Part shown: piece by piece, positions 34,152 through 42,717 of the stretch
Layout of the letters: every line of letters begins with the position of its first letter
Position numbering within the stretch: the first letter of the stretch is position 1
DNA from: Candidatus Latescibacterota bacterium
GTDB taxonomy: Bacteria > Latescibacterota > UBA2968 > UBA8231
Direction: 5' to 3'
Assembly (NCBI GenBank): GCA_022826515.1
Contig: JAJDUT010000080.1
Span: 62,001-126,000, forward strand
Length of the DNA: 64,000 bases
The notes under the pieces: model-generated
The model's database searches: none
What the model was told of the DNA's origin: nothing
The model's input: only the letters and a program-made list of their open reading frames with translations
Translations under genes and position numbers: made by a program

Positions 34152-34924
34152 GGCTGCTCACCTTTCATCTGATAGATGGCCTGTTGGAATTGCGCGAAGG
34201 TGCAGCCGAAGCCCAAGGTCCACTCGAAGATGTGGAGGGCGTAGTTAGTCGATAACCGCTGCGGGAACGACGCTGGCGTCTCCACCCCAACGGTCGCATC
34301 GCGGATCACTACGCAGCGATAGCCGCGAGCCAGCATGGGCCGCGCTCCCCCCTCGGCGCCGAGCAGGCACATGTCGGCTGCGAACCCCATGTAGATGAGT
34401 GTATCCACGCCGCGACTGCGCAGGTATTCGTCCAGCACGTCGGAGTAGAAAAAGAGGGGCTCGTCTCCAACTGGGGAGACGATTTCGGCGCGCCGCATCT
34501 GCGCTAGCGGCGAGCGCTCCATATAGCCGACGCCGTGGGCTCGTTCGAGCATTTCCTGTTGGTGTGGGTGTACGGATCCCGACTCTCCCGAACGCCGCGA
34601 CTCGATGTGGGGATACTGGTGGTCCATCCAGTCCGTCTCGACGTGGCAGACTGGCATCCTAATTGCGCGGGCCGCGTCCATGGCCGGGCGGATGATCTCG
34701 GCCATGATGCGCCCGGCCTCCTCTGTTGACTGGGGCCAGCCCATGCCGACGCAGTAGTTGACGTCCACGGGTGGCCCGTCGGGGCAGCCGATGTTCCAGC
34801 AGTGCATGCCTACTAAGGCTGTCTTGTCCACTGGCAGCGACAGGGTGACCTGTTCGTATCCCGGACGGTCAATCGGCAAGGCCCGGTAGTAACGGGCGGC
34901 GAGTTGTAGGGCGTTCTCTGTCAT
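34148..34924 (-). CDS. Isochorismatase-like cysteine hydrolase family protein
   Basis: 258 residues with the isochorismatase-like fold: start strand TALVGMHCWNIG, and the nucleophile Cys in YMGFAADMCLLGAEGGAR, followed by the typical RGYRCVVIRDATVG. Of the Asp-Lys-Cys triad only Cys is recognised; the Asp position is His41, and no Lys is placed at the middle position. The N-terminus is extended. It could be a hydrolase with a changed mechanism. It is translationally coupled on both sides, to the DegT gene (4-base overlap) and the deacetylase. Confidence 0.7.
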   Translation of the reverse strand: MTENALQLAARYYRALPIDRPGYEQVTLSLPVDKTALVGMHCWNIGCPDGPPVDVNYCVGMGWPQSTEEAGRIMAEIIRPAMDAARAIRMPVCHVETDWMDHQYPHIESRRSGESGSVHPHQQEMLERAHGVGYMERSPLAQMRRAEIVSPVGDEPLFFYSDVLDEYLRSRGVDTLIYMGFAADMCLLGAEGGARPMLARGYRCVVIRDATVGVETPASFPQRLSTNYALHIFEWTLGFGCTFAQFQQAIYQMKGEQP

Positions 34925-36180
34925 AGCCGGTACTCGTCGGCGACGCGGCGCACGATCGCGGCCACCTGTTCACAGTGATGGGGCTCGTACTTATCGCAGA
35001 AGGTGCTCCAGCGGATGAAGCGCTCCAGCAGCTCGTGCGCGTTTGGACAGCACGTTGCGTCGTAGCGGTAGGTGCGCGACGCTGGCGGCTGCGAGTACGG
35101 GAAGCGCTGTCGCTCGGCTGCTTCCGTGAGGTAGGGCAGGGCCGCTGGCAGCAGATAGTAGCGCGCTTGGCTCGCTCCTAAGATGCCAGCGGCTGCTACC
35201 TGCGCGCCGAACTCCTCGGCGTCGCATCGGAATTGATCGAGGTCGATAGTGAACCCTGCCATCCAGCAGGAGTACACCTCAGTCTCCGGTGGGATCGGCA
35301 ATGCCGATACGCCTGGGATTTCATTGAGGAGTGCGCTCAACAGACGGATCATGCGATCGCGTTTTTCTACCTGCGGCTGGATGATCTCTAGCTGGGCTAG
35401 ACAGATCGCTGCAGTGGACTGGGTCATGCGGTGGGCGAAGCCGTTGACCGTGTGTACGCGCCCGAAGTGCTCGACCATTTCTCCACCGCGACTCTGGCCG
35501 ACGAAGCGCGCCCGCTCGGCCAACTCGTCGTCGTTGGTGAGGATGCAGCCGCCCACGTCGGAGCCCATGGTTTTCTCCGAGTCGAAGGAAAAAGCCCCTG
35601 CCGTTGATAGGGTGCCGGTGTAGCGGCCTTTGTAGCGCCCAAAGACTGCTTGGCAGGCGTCCTCATAGACCACTAGGCCGTGGCGCGCGGCGACTTCGTT
35701 GATGGCGTCCATGTCGCAGATCAGGCCGGTCAGATGCACGACGAGGATCGCCCGCGTACGCTCGGAGACGCACGCCTCAATGGTCTCGGCACTGACGTTG
35801 ATGGTGCCGGGTGCGGCGTCGGCGAACACGGGGATGTAACCGGCGCTGATCAGGCCCTGCACGGTGCCGTAGTCGCTGACCGAGCTGACTACGATTTCGT
35901 CGCCGGGCTCAAAGCCGAAGGCTGCGGCTAGCACAGCTAGGGCTGGCGTGCATCCCGGCGTGGCGATGCAGTGTGCGACGCCGTGGGCCTCGGCGAAGGC
36001 TTGCTCGAACCGGCCCACCATGTCGCAGGTGAGACCGGAATCGACGACCTCGGCTAGGTACTCCATGGCTCGCGGGCCGATCTCGCGGGGAAAAGGCTGA
36101 GGCAGCGGTCCGTCGAACTCCTGCTGGGTTGCGGCCCCGTAGCGCGCGTGCTCGCGGACGGTAGCGGGGTTAGATGTCAT
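34921..36180 (-). CDS. DegT/DnrJ/EryC1/StrS-family PLP aminotransferase
   Basis: 419 residues. The sugar aminotransferase-like fold shows GCTPALAVLAAAFGFEPGDEIVVSS (cofactor phosphate loop), EDACQAVFGRYKGRYTGT (Asp that binds the PLP ring) and FSFDSEKTMGSDVGGCILTND with the PLP Lys. Members usually aminate 3- or 4-keto sugars in glycan or antibiotic biosynthesis. First gene of a three-gene minus-strand operon with isochorismatase-like and deacetylase-like genes; stop and start overlap. No nucleotide-sugar dehydratase is nearby. Confidence 0.87.
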   Translation of the reverse strand: MTSNPATVREHARYGAATQQEFDGPLPQPFPREIGPRAMEYLAEVVDSGLTCDMVGRFEQAFAEAHGVAHCIATPGCTPALAVLAAAFGFEPGDEIVVSSVSDYGTVQGLISAGYIPVFADAAPGTINVSAETIEACVSERTRAILVVHLTGLICDMDAINEVAARHGLVVYEDACQAVFGRYKGRYTGTLSTAGAFSFDSEKTMGSDVGGCILTNDDELAERARFVGQSRGGEMVEHFGRVHTVNGFAHRMTQSTAAICLAQLEIIQPQVEKRDRMIRLLSALLNEIPGVSALPIPPETEVYSCWMAGFTIDLDQFRCDAEEFGAQVAAAGILGASQARYYLLPAALPYLTEAAERQRFPYSQPPASRTYRYDATCCPNAHELLERFIRWSTFCDKYEPHHCEQVAAIVRRVADEYRL

Positions 36181-36241
36181 GGGCGGCTCCGGTTTGCGGA
36201 AAATAGGTTTGATGCAATATAGCAGGTATTAAGCTATAGAA

Positions 36242-37213
36242 CTACAGGGACGGAGCAATGCGATTCAGCCAATCCCAACCCGCGATTTTCCGTAGCAACT
36301 CCATTCTCTCCGGGATGTGATAGTTCAATAGCAGGCGTCGCAGCACAGTTACTGTTAGAAACCACCGGAGGACGCCGTCTTCCCCAATGGGTTCGGGCTT
36401 GTCTGTTGCTGCTATATACGCCTCGACAAATTGCTTGGCAAGGTCCAGCGATACTTCGGGGAAGAGACATTCCCGACCTCCGAATTGGAGCGACGCGAAT
36501 GCCACATCGTAGAGCGAGTAGTCAATGACGGCCATGTCGAAGTCCCACACTGTGGCGATCTTCGACTCCCATATCCTCAAGTTCGCAGGGCGGTAGTCTT
36601 GGTGCGTGATCGACAGCATTCCCCGCTCATCGCACAGTGACTTTATAGCGGCGGCGTTGGACTGTATGAAGTGGAGTTGAGATCGAAGGAATGCTGCGTC
36701 ATCCTCACGTAGCTTGTTCCAATGGAAAGCGCCAGCAATTTTTGGCGACAATTCAGCCCATCTGGTCGAAGGTACGTAGTACCAACCCAAGTTCTCTCTT
36801 TCCGATTCGGCTCGGAGTTCATCCCCGTATTTGCGACCTGCTGAGTGCAATGCCGCTAGCGTCTGCGCTGACTCAACAATCAGATCACGGGAGTCCCACG
36901 GAGGATGCTCGTCGGATGGCATGTAGGGGTTCAACACCCACCAGTCTTCCCCTCTCCAGTAGCAGTACCTTCCATTTAGCGTCTGAATCGGCAATGCAAC
37001 TTGTCTAAAGCCGTTGCACTTGAGGACTTCCACTAGCTGGAACTGATAGCTCTTTACCATTCTGTCTGCTTGGAACGGAGAGCAGGATAGGACGAATTGT
37101 CCCTGAGACGATTCTATGAAGAAGTGAGTGCTGAAATGCGCTCGCGATTCAGTCAAACGCAGATCAGAGAGACCGTAAACGGCAGTGGCGATGTCGTTCC
37201 AGCGATTGTCCAT
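36242..37213 (-). CDS. Aminoglycoside-phosphotransferase-like (APH/choline kinase fold) kinase
   Basis: 323 residues. Kinase signature LSITHQDYRPANLRIWES (catalytic Asp of HxDxxxxN, about residues 193-210) and WDFDMAVIDYSLYDVAFAS (metal-binding Asp). The N-lobe YCYWRGEDWWVLNPYMPSDE resembles spectinomycin phosphotransferase and HopA-like kinases. AT-richer than neighbours. It stands alone: 61 bases from the DegT start and 68 from the PhyH gene. Target may be an antibiotic or a metabolite such as homoserine or choline. Confidence 0.82.
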   Translation of the reverse strand: MDNRWNDIATAVYGLSDLRLTESRAHFSTHFFIESSQGQFVLSCSPFQADRMVKSYQFQLVEVLKCNGFRQVALPIQTLNGRYCYWRGEDWWVLNPYMPSDEHPPWDSRDLIVESAQTLAALHSAGRKYGDELRAESERENLGWYYVPSTRWAELSPKIAGAFHWNKLREDDAAFLRSQLHFIQSNAAAIKSLCDERGMLSITHQDYRPANLRIWESKIATVWDFDMAVIDYSLYDVAFASLQFGGRECLFPEVSLDLAKQFVEAYIAATDKPEPIGEDGVLRWFLTVTVLRRLLLNYHIPERMELLRKIAGWDWLNRIAPSL

Positions 37214-37281
37214 GTGGACTTGGAGAGCGCTTGACGTTTTGGTTTCTGTAACCCCGAATAACGCGCCTGTGTATCCTGCGA

Positions 37282-38094
37282 TCAGGTCGGCGGCTGTTCG
37301 ATGCCGTCGAGGATGATGTCGAGCTGGTCTTCGGGTGCGTAGTACGCACCGGGTGCGCTATTAGGGCCGATGTCGCCCATCAGGCGTCGCTGGCGCGGCG
37401 TCATACGCGCCAGCACTTCGGGCGGTGCCTTCTCGTAGTCCCACGGCCGCGACCATAGCTGTCCGTAGCGAAAGGTAACGCTGCGCCGGATGTCCTCGCC
37501 CTCATTCGGGGCCACGCCGTGCCACAGGCCGTAGGTGAAGATGAAGGCGTCGCCGGCTTCGGCGACTAGCTGGACGCCGCCCTCCGGCCATGCTCCCTTG
37601 GCGAAACCCTCCTCGGGAAAATCTCGGCGATGGCTGCCGGGCACGAAGCAGAAGTTGGCCCGGTTATCTGCGGGGATGTCGGTCAGGAAATACTGGATCT
37701 TGAAGTTGAGCGGGCGGCTGTCCGGCGCGACGCGGAACTCGCGCAATGAGGCTCCCCCGTCGGTATGCCAGCCGAAGGGCATGTCCCCACTCGGATAGCG
37801 GACGTAAATCACCGTGCCCATGATCTGGAGATAGGGGCCCATCAAATCGACGATGACGCCGAAGGTGTTGGGATGGTCGATCAGTGAATCGAAATTTGGA
37901 GACCGCTCGACTGTTTGGATGATGTTGAGGGCGTCCTGCTCGCGGGCCTCGGGGTGGGTCTCGCGGTATTTGGCGATTACCTCGTCGGTAGCGGATAGAT
38001 AGCCTGCGACTTGGTCGCGGGTAAGGGCACCCTTGAGCAGGAGATAGCCCTTTTCCACCCAGTCGCGTCTCATGTCGTCGGTCAAGCGTCGCAC
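37282..38094 (-). CDS. Phytanoyl-CoA dioxygenase (PhyH) family protein
   Basis: 270 residues from GTG at 38094; ATG at 38073 (eighth codon) is an alternative that would avoid the 13-base overlap with the methyltransferase end. The HxD iron motif is in MPFGWHTDGGASL (about residues 109-121). Distal His in YGLWHGVAPNEGEDIRRSVTFRYG also shows the Arg for 2-oxoglutarate. The protein ends with a typical variable C-terminus. It may hydroxylate a small molecule; nothing nearby suggests which. Confidence 0.87.
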   Translation of the reverse strand: MRRLTDDMRRDWVEKGYLLLKGALTRDQVAGYLSATDEVIAKYRETHPEAREQDALNIIQTVERSPNFDSLIDHPNTFGVIVDLMGPYLQIMGTVIYVRYPSGDMPFGWHTDGGASLREFRVAPDSRPLNFKIQYFLTDIPADNRANFCFVPGSHRRDFPEEGFAKGAWPEGGVQLVAEAGDAFIFTYGLWHGVAPNEGEDIRRSVTFRYGQLWSRPWDYEKAPPEVLARMTPRQRRLMGDIGPNSAPGAYYAPEDQLDIILDGIEQPPT

Positions 38095-38624
38095 GGTAGT
38101 CTCGGTTTGTTTAGGAGAAGGAGCAAGTCTTCTGTGTAGGAGGGAATGTAGAAGTTTAGGAGCAGACGTCCACCCGGCTGCAAACAGTCATGGACTCGCC
38201 GCAGACAGGTGATCTGGTCCTGCTGCGTCGATAGCATCATGATGGAACTGGCAGGTATGAGCACTGCTTCGAACGGGTGATCGTAGCTGAAGTCAACGAG
38301 ATCCTGTTGTGTGATTCGCGAATCTATATCTGAAAGGCCCAATCCTGCCGCCTTGCGTCTGAGTACCTCCAGCATGGGTAGCGAGGCATCAAACCCGAAG
38401 ATATCAAACCCATTCAGCAGCAAAGGCAACATAATGGAACCAGTTCCACAGGCGGCCTCCAACATAGCACCGCACGTGTCCTGCAGATGTTCGCGATAAA
38501 AGTGTAGCTCGCGTTCGTGCTGTTCAGAGCGCCCGCCGGTCTCGTTCCATCGGTCGTAGATCAGCGCCCACCAGTGGCTATCGTAGTTGCTTCCAGTCTC
38601 CGGCAAGAGTTGTCTAAACATCAT
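38082..38624 (-). CDS. Class I SAM-dependent methyltransferase, C-terminally short
   Basis: 180 residues. The SAM-binding half is complete: MLEAACGTGSIMLPLL (motif I, about 54-69), FGFDASLPML, and FEAVLIPASSIMML, then the CLQPGGRLLLNFYIPS helix-strand. It stops about 60-80 residues earlier than relatives such as the neighbouring gene at 38697-39485 (262 residues). The missing part usually forms the last strands and substrate lid. Its end runs into the PhyH start. Probably truncated by a recombination event, function doubtful. Confidence 0.7.
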   Translation of the reverse strand: MMFRQLLPETGSNYDSHWWALIYDRWNETGGRSEQHERELHFYREHLQDTCGAMLEAACGTGSIMLPLLLNGFDIFGFDASLPMLEVLRRKAAGLGLSDIDSRITQQDLVDFSYDHPFEAVLIPASSIMMLSTQQDQITCLRRVHDCLQPGGRLLLNFYIPSYTEDLLLLLNKPRLPCDA

Positions 38625-38629
38625 TCTAG

Positions 38630-38644
38630 GTCAGATAACGTTTT
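38630..38644 (-). repeat. 15-base sequence shared with 20474-20488
   Basis: On the minus strand the bases read AAAACGTTATCTGAC, identical to plus-strand 20474-20488. Both copies lie in short spacers before a gene (methyltransferase here, PhyH there), and in opposite orientation relative to the window. The core TATCTGAC also occurs at 21581 and 24883. Confidence 0.6.
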
Positions 38645-38696
38645 CCGGTTTGCGAACCTAGTGCAGCGGGCTGCCGAAGGCCAAGGCGCGAAAAGA

Positions 38697-39485
38697 CTAT
38701 TGCCGACGCTTTAGCAGGAATATCATTTCGGGTGCTTCGGGCCCGATTGGTTGCCGATCAAATGATCCGAATTCTCCGACGCTCTCAAGACCGGCAGCGC
38801 AGAAAAGCAATTTGAGGTGAGGGTACGTATAGAAGCTCATCTTCAACGGCTGTACTTCCTCAGACAGAACTTTATCACCCTCACACAATCGGAAGATGAA
38901 CCTGCCCGAGAAGTTCAGATTGATTAGGTCAATCTCGTCCTTTACAAAGTACCGTCGGACTGTCCGATCCGTCCCATCTTGTGCAGGCCATTCTAGGTCC
39001 AAGTATTCTTCGCCGACGCCCGTTAGAATTTTGTCGAAATTGGGATTGAATACGTCAAACGCGAGGATACCACCATCTGCCAAGTGTCTCCTGGCGTTTT
39101 GCAGGGCCGCCAGTTGATCTTCCGTGGTGTACATGTGCTGCATGGGTCTGAACGGAATTACTACCAAGGAAAATTGACCTCCTAAATAATGGGTGCGAAA
39201 ATCTCCCTCTATAACTCGCGTTCTCCGGCTTACGCTTTCACTTTCTTTGGCGAGCTTGGCGCGCAAGACCTTCAGCATGGAATGAGAAGCATCCATCCCC
39301 GTGACGTCGATGCCTTGTCGCGCCAGCGGCAAGGCAATTCTCCCAGTGCCGCAGCCAAACTCGAGGACAGGGCCACCATACTCATTGGCTAGATCGAGGT
39401 AGAAATCCCTGTCCACCAGATCGTCTTTGACGCTGTATGCCGCGTCGTAATGCTTTGCTCCCGAACTGTAGGAATCATCAATCAT
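38697..39485 (-). CDS. Class I SAM-dependent methyltransferase
   Basis: 262 residues. Motif I is VLEFGCGTGRIALPLA (about 40-55), followed by VTGMDASHSML and FSLVVIPFRPMQHM, then HLADGGILAFDVFNPNF. C-terminal antiparallel strands (KMSFYTYPHLKLLFCAAGLESVGEFGSFD) are complete. It is similar in plan to its downstream neighbour, perhaps a distant paralog. No gene nearby indicates the methyl acceptor. Confidence 0.85.
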   Translation of the reverse strand: MIDDSYSSGAKHYDAAYSVKDDLVDRDFYLDLANEYGGPVLEFGCGTGRIALPLARQGIDVTGMDASHSMLKVLRAKLAKESESVSRRTRVIEGDFRTHYLGGQFSLVVIPFRPMQHMYTTEDQLAALQNARRHLADGGILAFDVFNPNFDKILTGVGEEYLDLEWPAQDGTDRTVRRYFVKDEIDLINLNFSGRFIFRLCEGDKVLSEEVQPLKMSFYTYPHLKLLFCAAGLESVGEFGSFDRQPIGPEAPEMIFLLKRRQ

Positions 39486-39506
39486 GGTTTGTTGCCCATT
39501 GTACTG

Positions 39507-40103
39507 TTATCGTGCAGTGAAAAACTGGACATCTCTTATCTGATCAAAATGCAACTTCCAGAACGTAGCTTGAATTGACTTTTTACTGAAAGGGTCTGAA
39601 ATCTCTTCTTCAGCCCAATCAAGGTCAAATATACGATCCCAACTATCCTCTATACGTTGATGGTATGCGCGAACTGGTAGAGGCTTCATTTCGAAAAAAG
39701 ACAGATTGTGCTCAGATAACTCGGCCTCAAATGCTTCTCCATCGGCCACGGTTCGAGGCAGATACCAGTAATTGAGGACATAATGCCATAGATCAAAATC
39801 GGACAATAAAACTTCTTTGTCTGATTGCTCGAATTCGATTCGTACACCGCGTTGGCCTTTGGGTAAATGAGCACTGCTGCGTAAATCGGGTTTATGTCTT
39901 TTGGCATTATCCCATTGATACCAGGCCCATAAAGGTAAAGACGTATTCTCGGGCCTAGGTTCTATTCGGCACTCCATTTGCTCTGACATCCACCTGTAAG
40001 CATCGAGAAACAGATCCTCTGAATATCTCTGATCGGAGAAAAGCACTTGTTCCCGCTGCAAGGTCTTCCAGGCAGCAATAGATTGAATCGTCCAAAGCGT
40101 CAT
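39507..40103 (-). CDS. DUF3841 family protein
   Basis: 198 residues. The start MTLWTIQSIAAWKTLQ and WAWYQWDN, SDFDLWHYVLN and the ESWDRIFDL region match the DUF3841 family, which is a small soluble protein of unknown role common in Firmicutes and accessory islands. The gene is AT-rich compared with the flanking metabolic genes. Its spacers are 21 bases to the downstream methyltransferase gene and 35 bases from the antitoxin gene. No catalytic role is suggested. Confidence 0.65.
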   Translation of the reverse strand: MTLWTIQSIAAWKTLQREQVLFSDQRYSEDLFLDAYRWMSEQMECRIEPRPENTSLPLWAWYQWDNAKRHKPDLRSSAHLPKGQRGVRIEFEQSDKEVLLSDFDLWHYVLNYWYLPRTVADGEAFEAELSEHNLSFFEMKPLPVRAYHQRIEDSWDRIFDLDWAEEEISDPFSKKSIQATFWKLHFDQIRDVQFFTAR

Positions 40104-40138
40104 AATTTGCTAATTCCACACAACACCTCTGCGGTTGC

Positions 40139-40429
40139 TTAAGCGCTCAACGACTGCGCCACCGTTTCGGGATTCTCCGCAGCGATCTTCAGCAAGGCCC
40201 GAGCAGGCCCCTCGGGGCGACGGCGTCCCTGCTCCCAATTCTGCAAAGTAGAGACGCTGACACCAATCATCAGGGCGAATTCAGATTGCGATTTATCCAG
40301 TTTCTTGCGGATCATCTTGATATCGGCGGGGTCCATCTGGATTCTGCGTCCTGGCTTCATCTTGCCGCGCTTGATCGCTCCGGCTTGCTTGACGCTGACT
40401 ACAAGTTGGTCAAAGTCGCGCTCATTCAT
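40139..40429 (-). CDS. higA2: HigA2-type antitoxin
   Basis: 96 residues. A basic N-terminal part is followed by an XRE helix-turn-helix: LDKSQSEFALMIGVSVSTLQNWEQGRRRPEG (about residues 50-80). It is close to HigA2 of Vibrio cholerae in organisation, and it follows its toxin gene as usual for higBA. Its ATG overlaps the toxin stop by four bases. It should bind the toxin and repress the promoter between it and the DCC gene. Confidence 0.85.
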   Translation of the reverse strand: MNERDFDQLVVSVKQAGAIKRGKMKPGRRIQMDPADIKMIRKKLDKSQSEFALMIGVSVSTLQNWEQGRRRPEGPARALLKIAAENPETVAQSLSA

Positions 40430-40743
40430 GCTAGATACTCCTTTACGAGTTTACTAAGCAGCTTGCTTTGTCGAGGAGTAAGATCTTCCTGCCGGCTCTT
40501 GCGATACACCCACAGCATATAAAGGACCTCGGACGGCTTGTCCCAGTAGTAGATCACACGGAGACCGCCCCGTTGGCCAGCATGCGGTAGTTTCCATCTC
40601 AATTTTCGCAATCCACCACTACCCGGAATTATCTCTCCTGATTCCGGGCGGAATAGGAGCGCGAGCTGCATTGCCCGGTAGCCCTCATCGGATAGTAGTG
40701 TCAAGAGCTCCTTTGTGAAGATAGGGGTTTCGATGAAGACCAT
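40426..40743 (-). CDS. higB2: HigB2-type (RelE superfamily) mRNA interferase toxin
   Basis: 105 residues from ATG at 40743; a longer reading to 40797 adds an unconserved N-terminus. Similar to HigB2: FIETPIFTKELLTLLSDEGYRAMQ, GGLRKLRWKLPHAGQRGGLRVIYY and the end YRKSRQEDLTPRQ. The RelE-type ribonucleases cut mRNA on the ribosome. The reading frame is intact, in contrast to the other higB-like gene at 49910. Ends overlapping the antitoxin. Confidence 0.86.
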   Translation of the reverse strand: MVFIETPIFTKELLTLLSDEGYRAMQLALLFRPESGEIIPGSGGLRKLRWKLPHAGQRGGLRVIYYWDKPSEVLYMLWVYRKSRQEDLTPRQSKLLSKLVKEYLA

Positions 40744-40828
40744 ATACCTAAGTATGCGCCAATGACGTATAGTACGCAAGGTCTTTGCATCGGCCACATG
40801 CCTCTAACTGCTTAACTCAGCCTCCACA

Positions 40829-40848
40829 TAACGCGTCTGTTGGCGTTA
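40829..40848. promoter_or_regulatory. Inverted repeat TAACGC-8-GCGTTA before higB2
   Basis: A perfect 6-bp inverted repeat in the divergent region between the toxin gene (minus) and the DCC gene (plus). The same TAACGC/GCGTTA core occurs in the longer palindrome before the other higBA-like locus at 49866. It may be the antitoxin operator or a remnant of a cassette junction. Confidence 0.4.
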
Positions 40849-40901
40849 GCGCTTCTGTTGTATACTCATGGTACTTGCAATGCAGAGGGAATCTTAGAGA
40901 T

Positions 40902-41318
40902 ATGAGTGAAACCCGTCCCGTAATCGTGTACGACGGCGAATGCCGCTTCTGTCTGTGGAGCGTCGGCCGCATTCGCCGCTTTGACCGCAATGGCCGCTTC
41001 GAGTACTTGCCGCGCCAAACGGACGGCATTGAAGAGCGGTTTCCCATCCTCTCCAGTTCTGACTTTAACACCGGCCTGCGCCTTATTCACGCTGGCGGTC
41101 AGATTGATGTTGGAGCGGATGCCGTGTACCAGATTTATCGTCGGCTTCCTCCTTGGAACCTGTTCACCGGGGTGTACCGCATTCCGGGACTGAAGCAGCT
41201 ATTTCGCGCTGGCTACGATCTCGTCGCGCGCAATCGGCATCGGTTTGGCAGGGTCGAATGCGTTGATGAGGCGTGCGAAATTCCGTACGGCGAGCGGCAC
41301 AAGGGCACCTCGGCCTGA
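40902..41318 (+). CDS. DCC-family thiol-disulfide oxidoreductase (DUF393)
   Basis: 138 residues from ATG at 40902; the longer reading from 40785 adds an unrelated N-terminus. The family motif is at the start: VIVYDGECRFCLWSVG, with the DGxCxxC element (Cys14, Cys17 approx.). A thioredoxin-like fold follows, with ADAVYQIYRRLPPWNL. The DCC group is uncharacterised, some members fused to HTTM-type proteins. Its stop is 7 bases from the sulfatase ATG, so the two are one operon. Confidence 0.85.
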   Translation: MSETRPVIVYDGECRFCLWSVGRIRRFDRNGRFEYLPRQTDGIEERFPILSSSDFNTGLRLIHAGGQIDVGADAVYQIYRRLPPWNLFTGVYRIPGLKQLFRAGYDLVARNRHRFGRVECVDEACEIPYGERHKGTSA

Positions 41319-41325
41319 TTGCCCT

Positions 41326-42663
41326 ATGACCACTCAGCGCAACGTCCTATTTCTCATTGCCGACGACTGGAGCCGCATTGCCGATTGCTACGGCAATAGC
41401 GTCGTCCGCACGCCGCGCATTGACTCGTTTGCCCGCGAGGGGGCAGTCTTCGAGCAAGCCTTCTGCACCAGCCCTTCGTGTGCGGTCAGCCGCGCCTGCA
41501 TCCTCACGGGATACCACAGCCACACCCACGGCCAGTACGGTCACTGCCACGGCATCCACGGCTTCTCCACGCACCCCCACATTACCTCGATACTCTCCAG
41601 CCTCAAGGAACATGGCTACGCCACAGCCTGCATCGGCAAAAAGCACGTAGAACCGCCCAGCGTGTACCCCTTTGACTTTGAGCCTGAAGTCAATGCCAGA
41701 AATGGCGTCGAATTGGCCCGCGCCGCGCGCGATTTTTGGGCCGCTAATCCCGACCAGCCGTTCTACATGCACGTGGGGTTTACCGATCCCCACCGCGCGG
41801 GTCGGGGTTTTGGCAATGAGCGCCCCTACTCCGACGTGCCGGAAACCCAGTACAGCCCCGACGCCGTGGTGGTGCCGCCCTATTTGCCCGATGTGCCCGA
41901 TGTGCGCGCCGATCTCGCCGAGTACTATCAGGCGGTTTCCCGCTTCGACTTTGGCGTGGGCTGTCTGCTCGACGCACTGGAGGAATCGGGCCGGGCCGAC
42001 GAAACCTTGGTCATCGTCACCACCGACCACGCCATGCCCTTCCCCGGGGCCAAGGCATCTTTCTTCGACAGCGGCCACCACTGCCCCTTTATCCTGCGAG
42101 CACCGGGCATCACTGCCCCCGGCACCCGTAGTCAGTCCCTCATCAATTGGACCGATATCCGTCCCACGTTGCACGACTGGTGCGGAGTACCTGCTCCAGA
42201 GGATTTGCCCGGTCGTTCCCTCCTGCCGGGCCTAGCCGATCCGTCCGTCCCCGATTGGGAGTACACGTTCTTTTCGCACTGCTTTCACGAGGTAGTCGAT
42301 TACAATCCCTATCGGGTATTGCGCGGACGGCGCTACAAATTCGTGCGCAACTTGGCCGCTGGTCTCACCACCATGCTGCCCACGGATCTATTCCGCTCGA
42401 CCACGTGGACGGCGGTGCGGCGCGACGCGATTCCCTCCATGGGCGAGCGCCCCACTCGCCACGTGATCACGCGGGAGCCCGAGGAGTTATACGATCTGGA
42501 GGCCGACCCCACCGAGAGCGTCAATCGGATCGACGATCCTCACTTGCAGGAGTTGGCCGCTCAGATGCGCGCCCAACTCTACCAGTTCCGCCGCGACACG
42601 GCCGATCCTTGGCTGGAAGTGGATTTCCAGGAAGGGCGCATCGAGCACCTTGACCCTAAATGA
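41326..42663 (+). CDS. Sulfatase (arylsulfatase/N-sulfoglucosamine sulfohydrolase type)
   Basis: 445 residues from ATG at 41326. The start VLFLIADDWSRI gives the Asp pair of the metal site. The formylglycine motif region is SPSCAVSRACILTG: Cys52 and Arg56 are present, but position 3 is Val rather than Pro or Ala. GKKHVEPP, THDAMPFPGAKASFFDSGHHCP (Asp-His near 236-239) and the final domain fit S1 sulfatases such as heparan N-sulfatase. No signal peptide is visible. Removes sulfate from glycans or small esters. It forms a pair with the DCC gene. Confidence 0.85.
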   Translation: MTTQRNVLFLIADDWSRIADCYGNSVVRTPRIDSFAREGAVFEQAFCTSPSCAVSRACILTGYHSHTHGQYGHCHGIHGFSTHPHITSILSSLKEHGYATACIGKKHVEPPSVYPFDFEPEVNARNGVELARAARDFWAANPDQPFYMHVGFTDPHRAGRGFGNERPYSDVPETQYSPDAVVVPPYLPDVPDVRADLAEYYQAVSRFDFGVGCLLDALEESGRADETLVIVTTDHAMPFPGAKASFFDSGHHCPFILRAPGITAPGTRSQSLINWTDIRPTLHDWCGVPAPEDLPGRSLLPGLADPSVPDWEYTFFSHCFHEVVDYNPYRVLRGRRYKFVRNLAAGLTTMLPTDLFRSTTWTAVRRDAIPSMGERPTRHVITREPEELYDLEADPTESVNRIDDPHLQELAAQMRAQLYQFRRDTADPWLEVDFQEGRIEHLDPK

Positions 42664-42717
42664 CCACTTATTTAGCCTCGCCCACTTGAGTACTACTCAT
42701 TCCAGAGAGGTGTCCCA

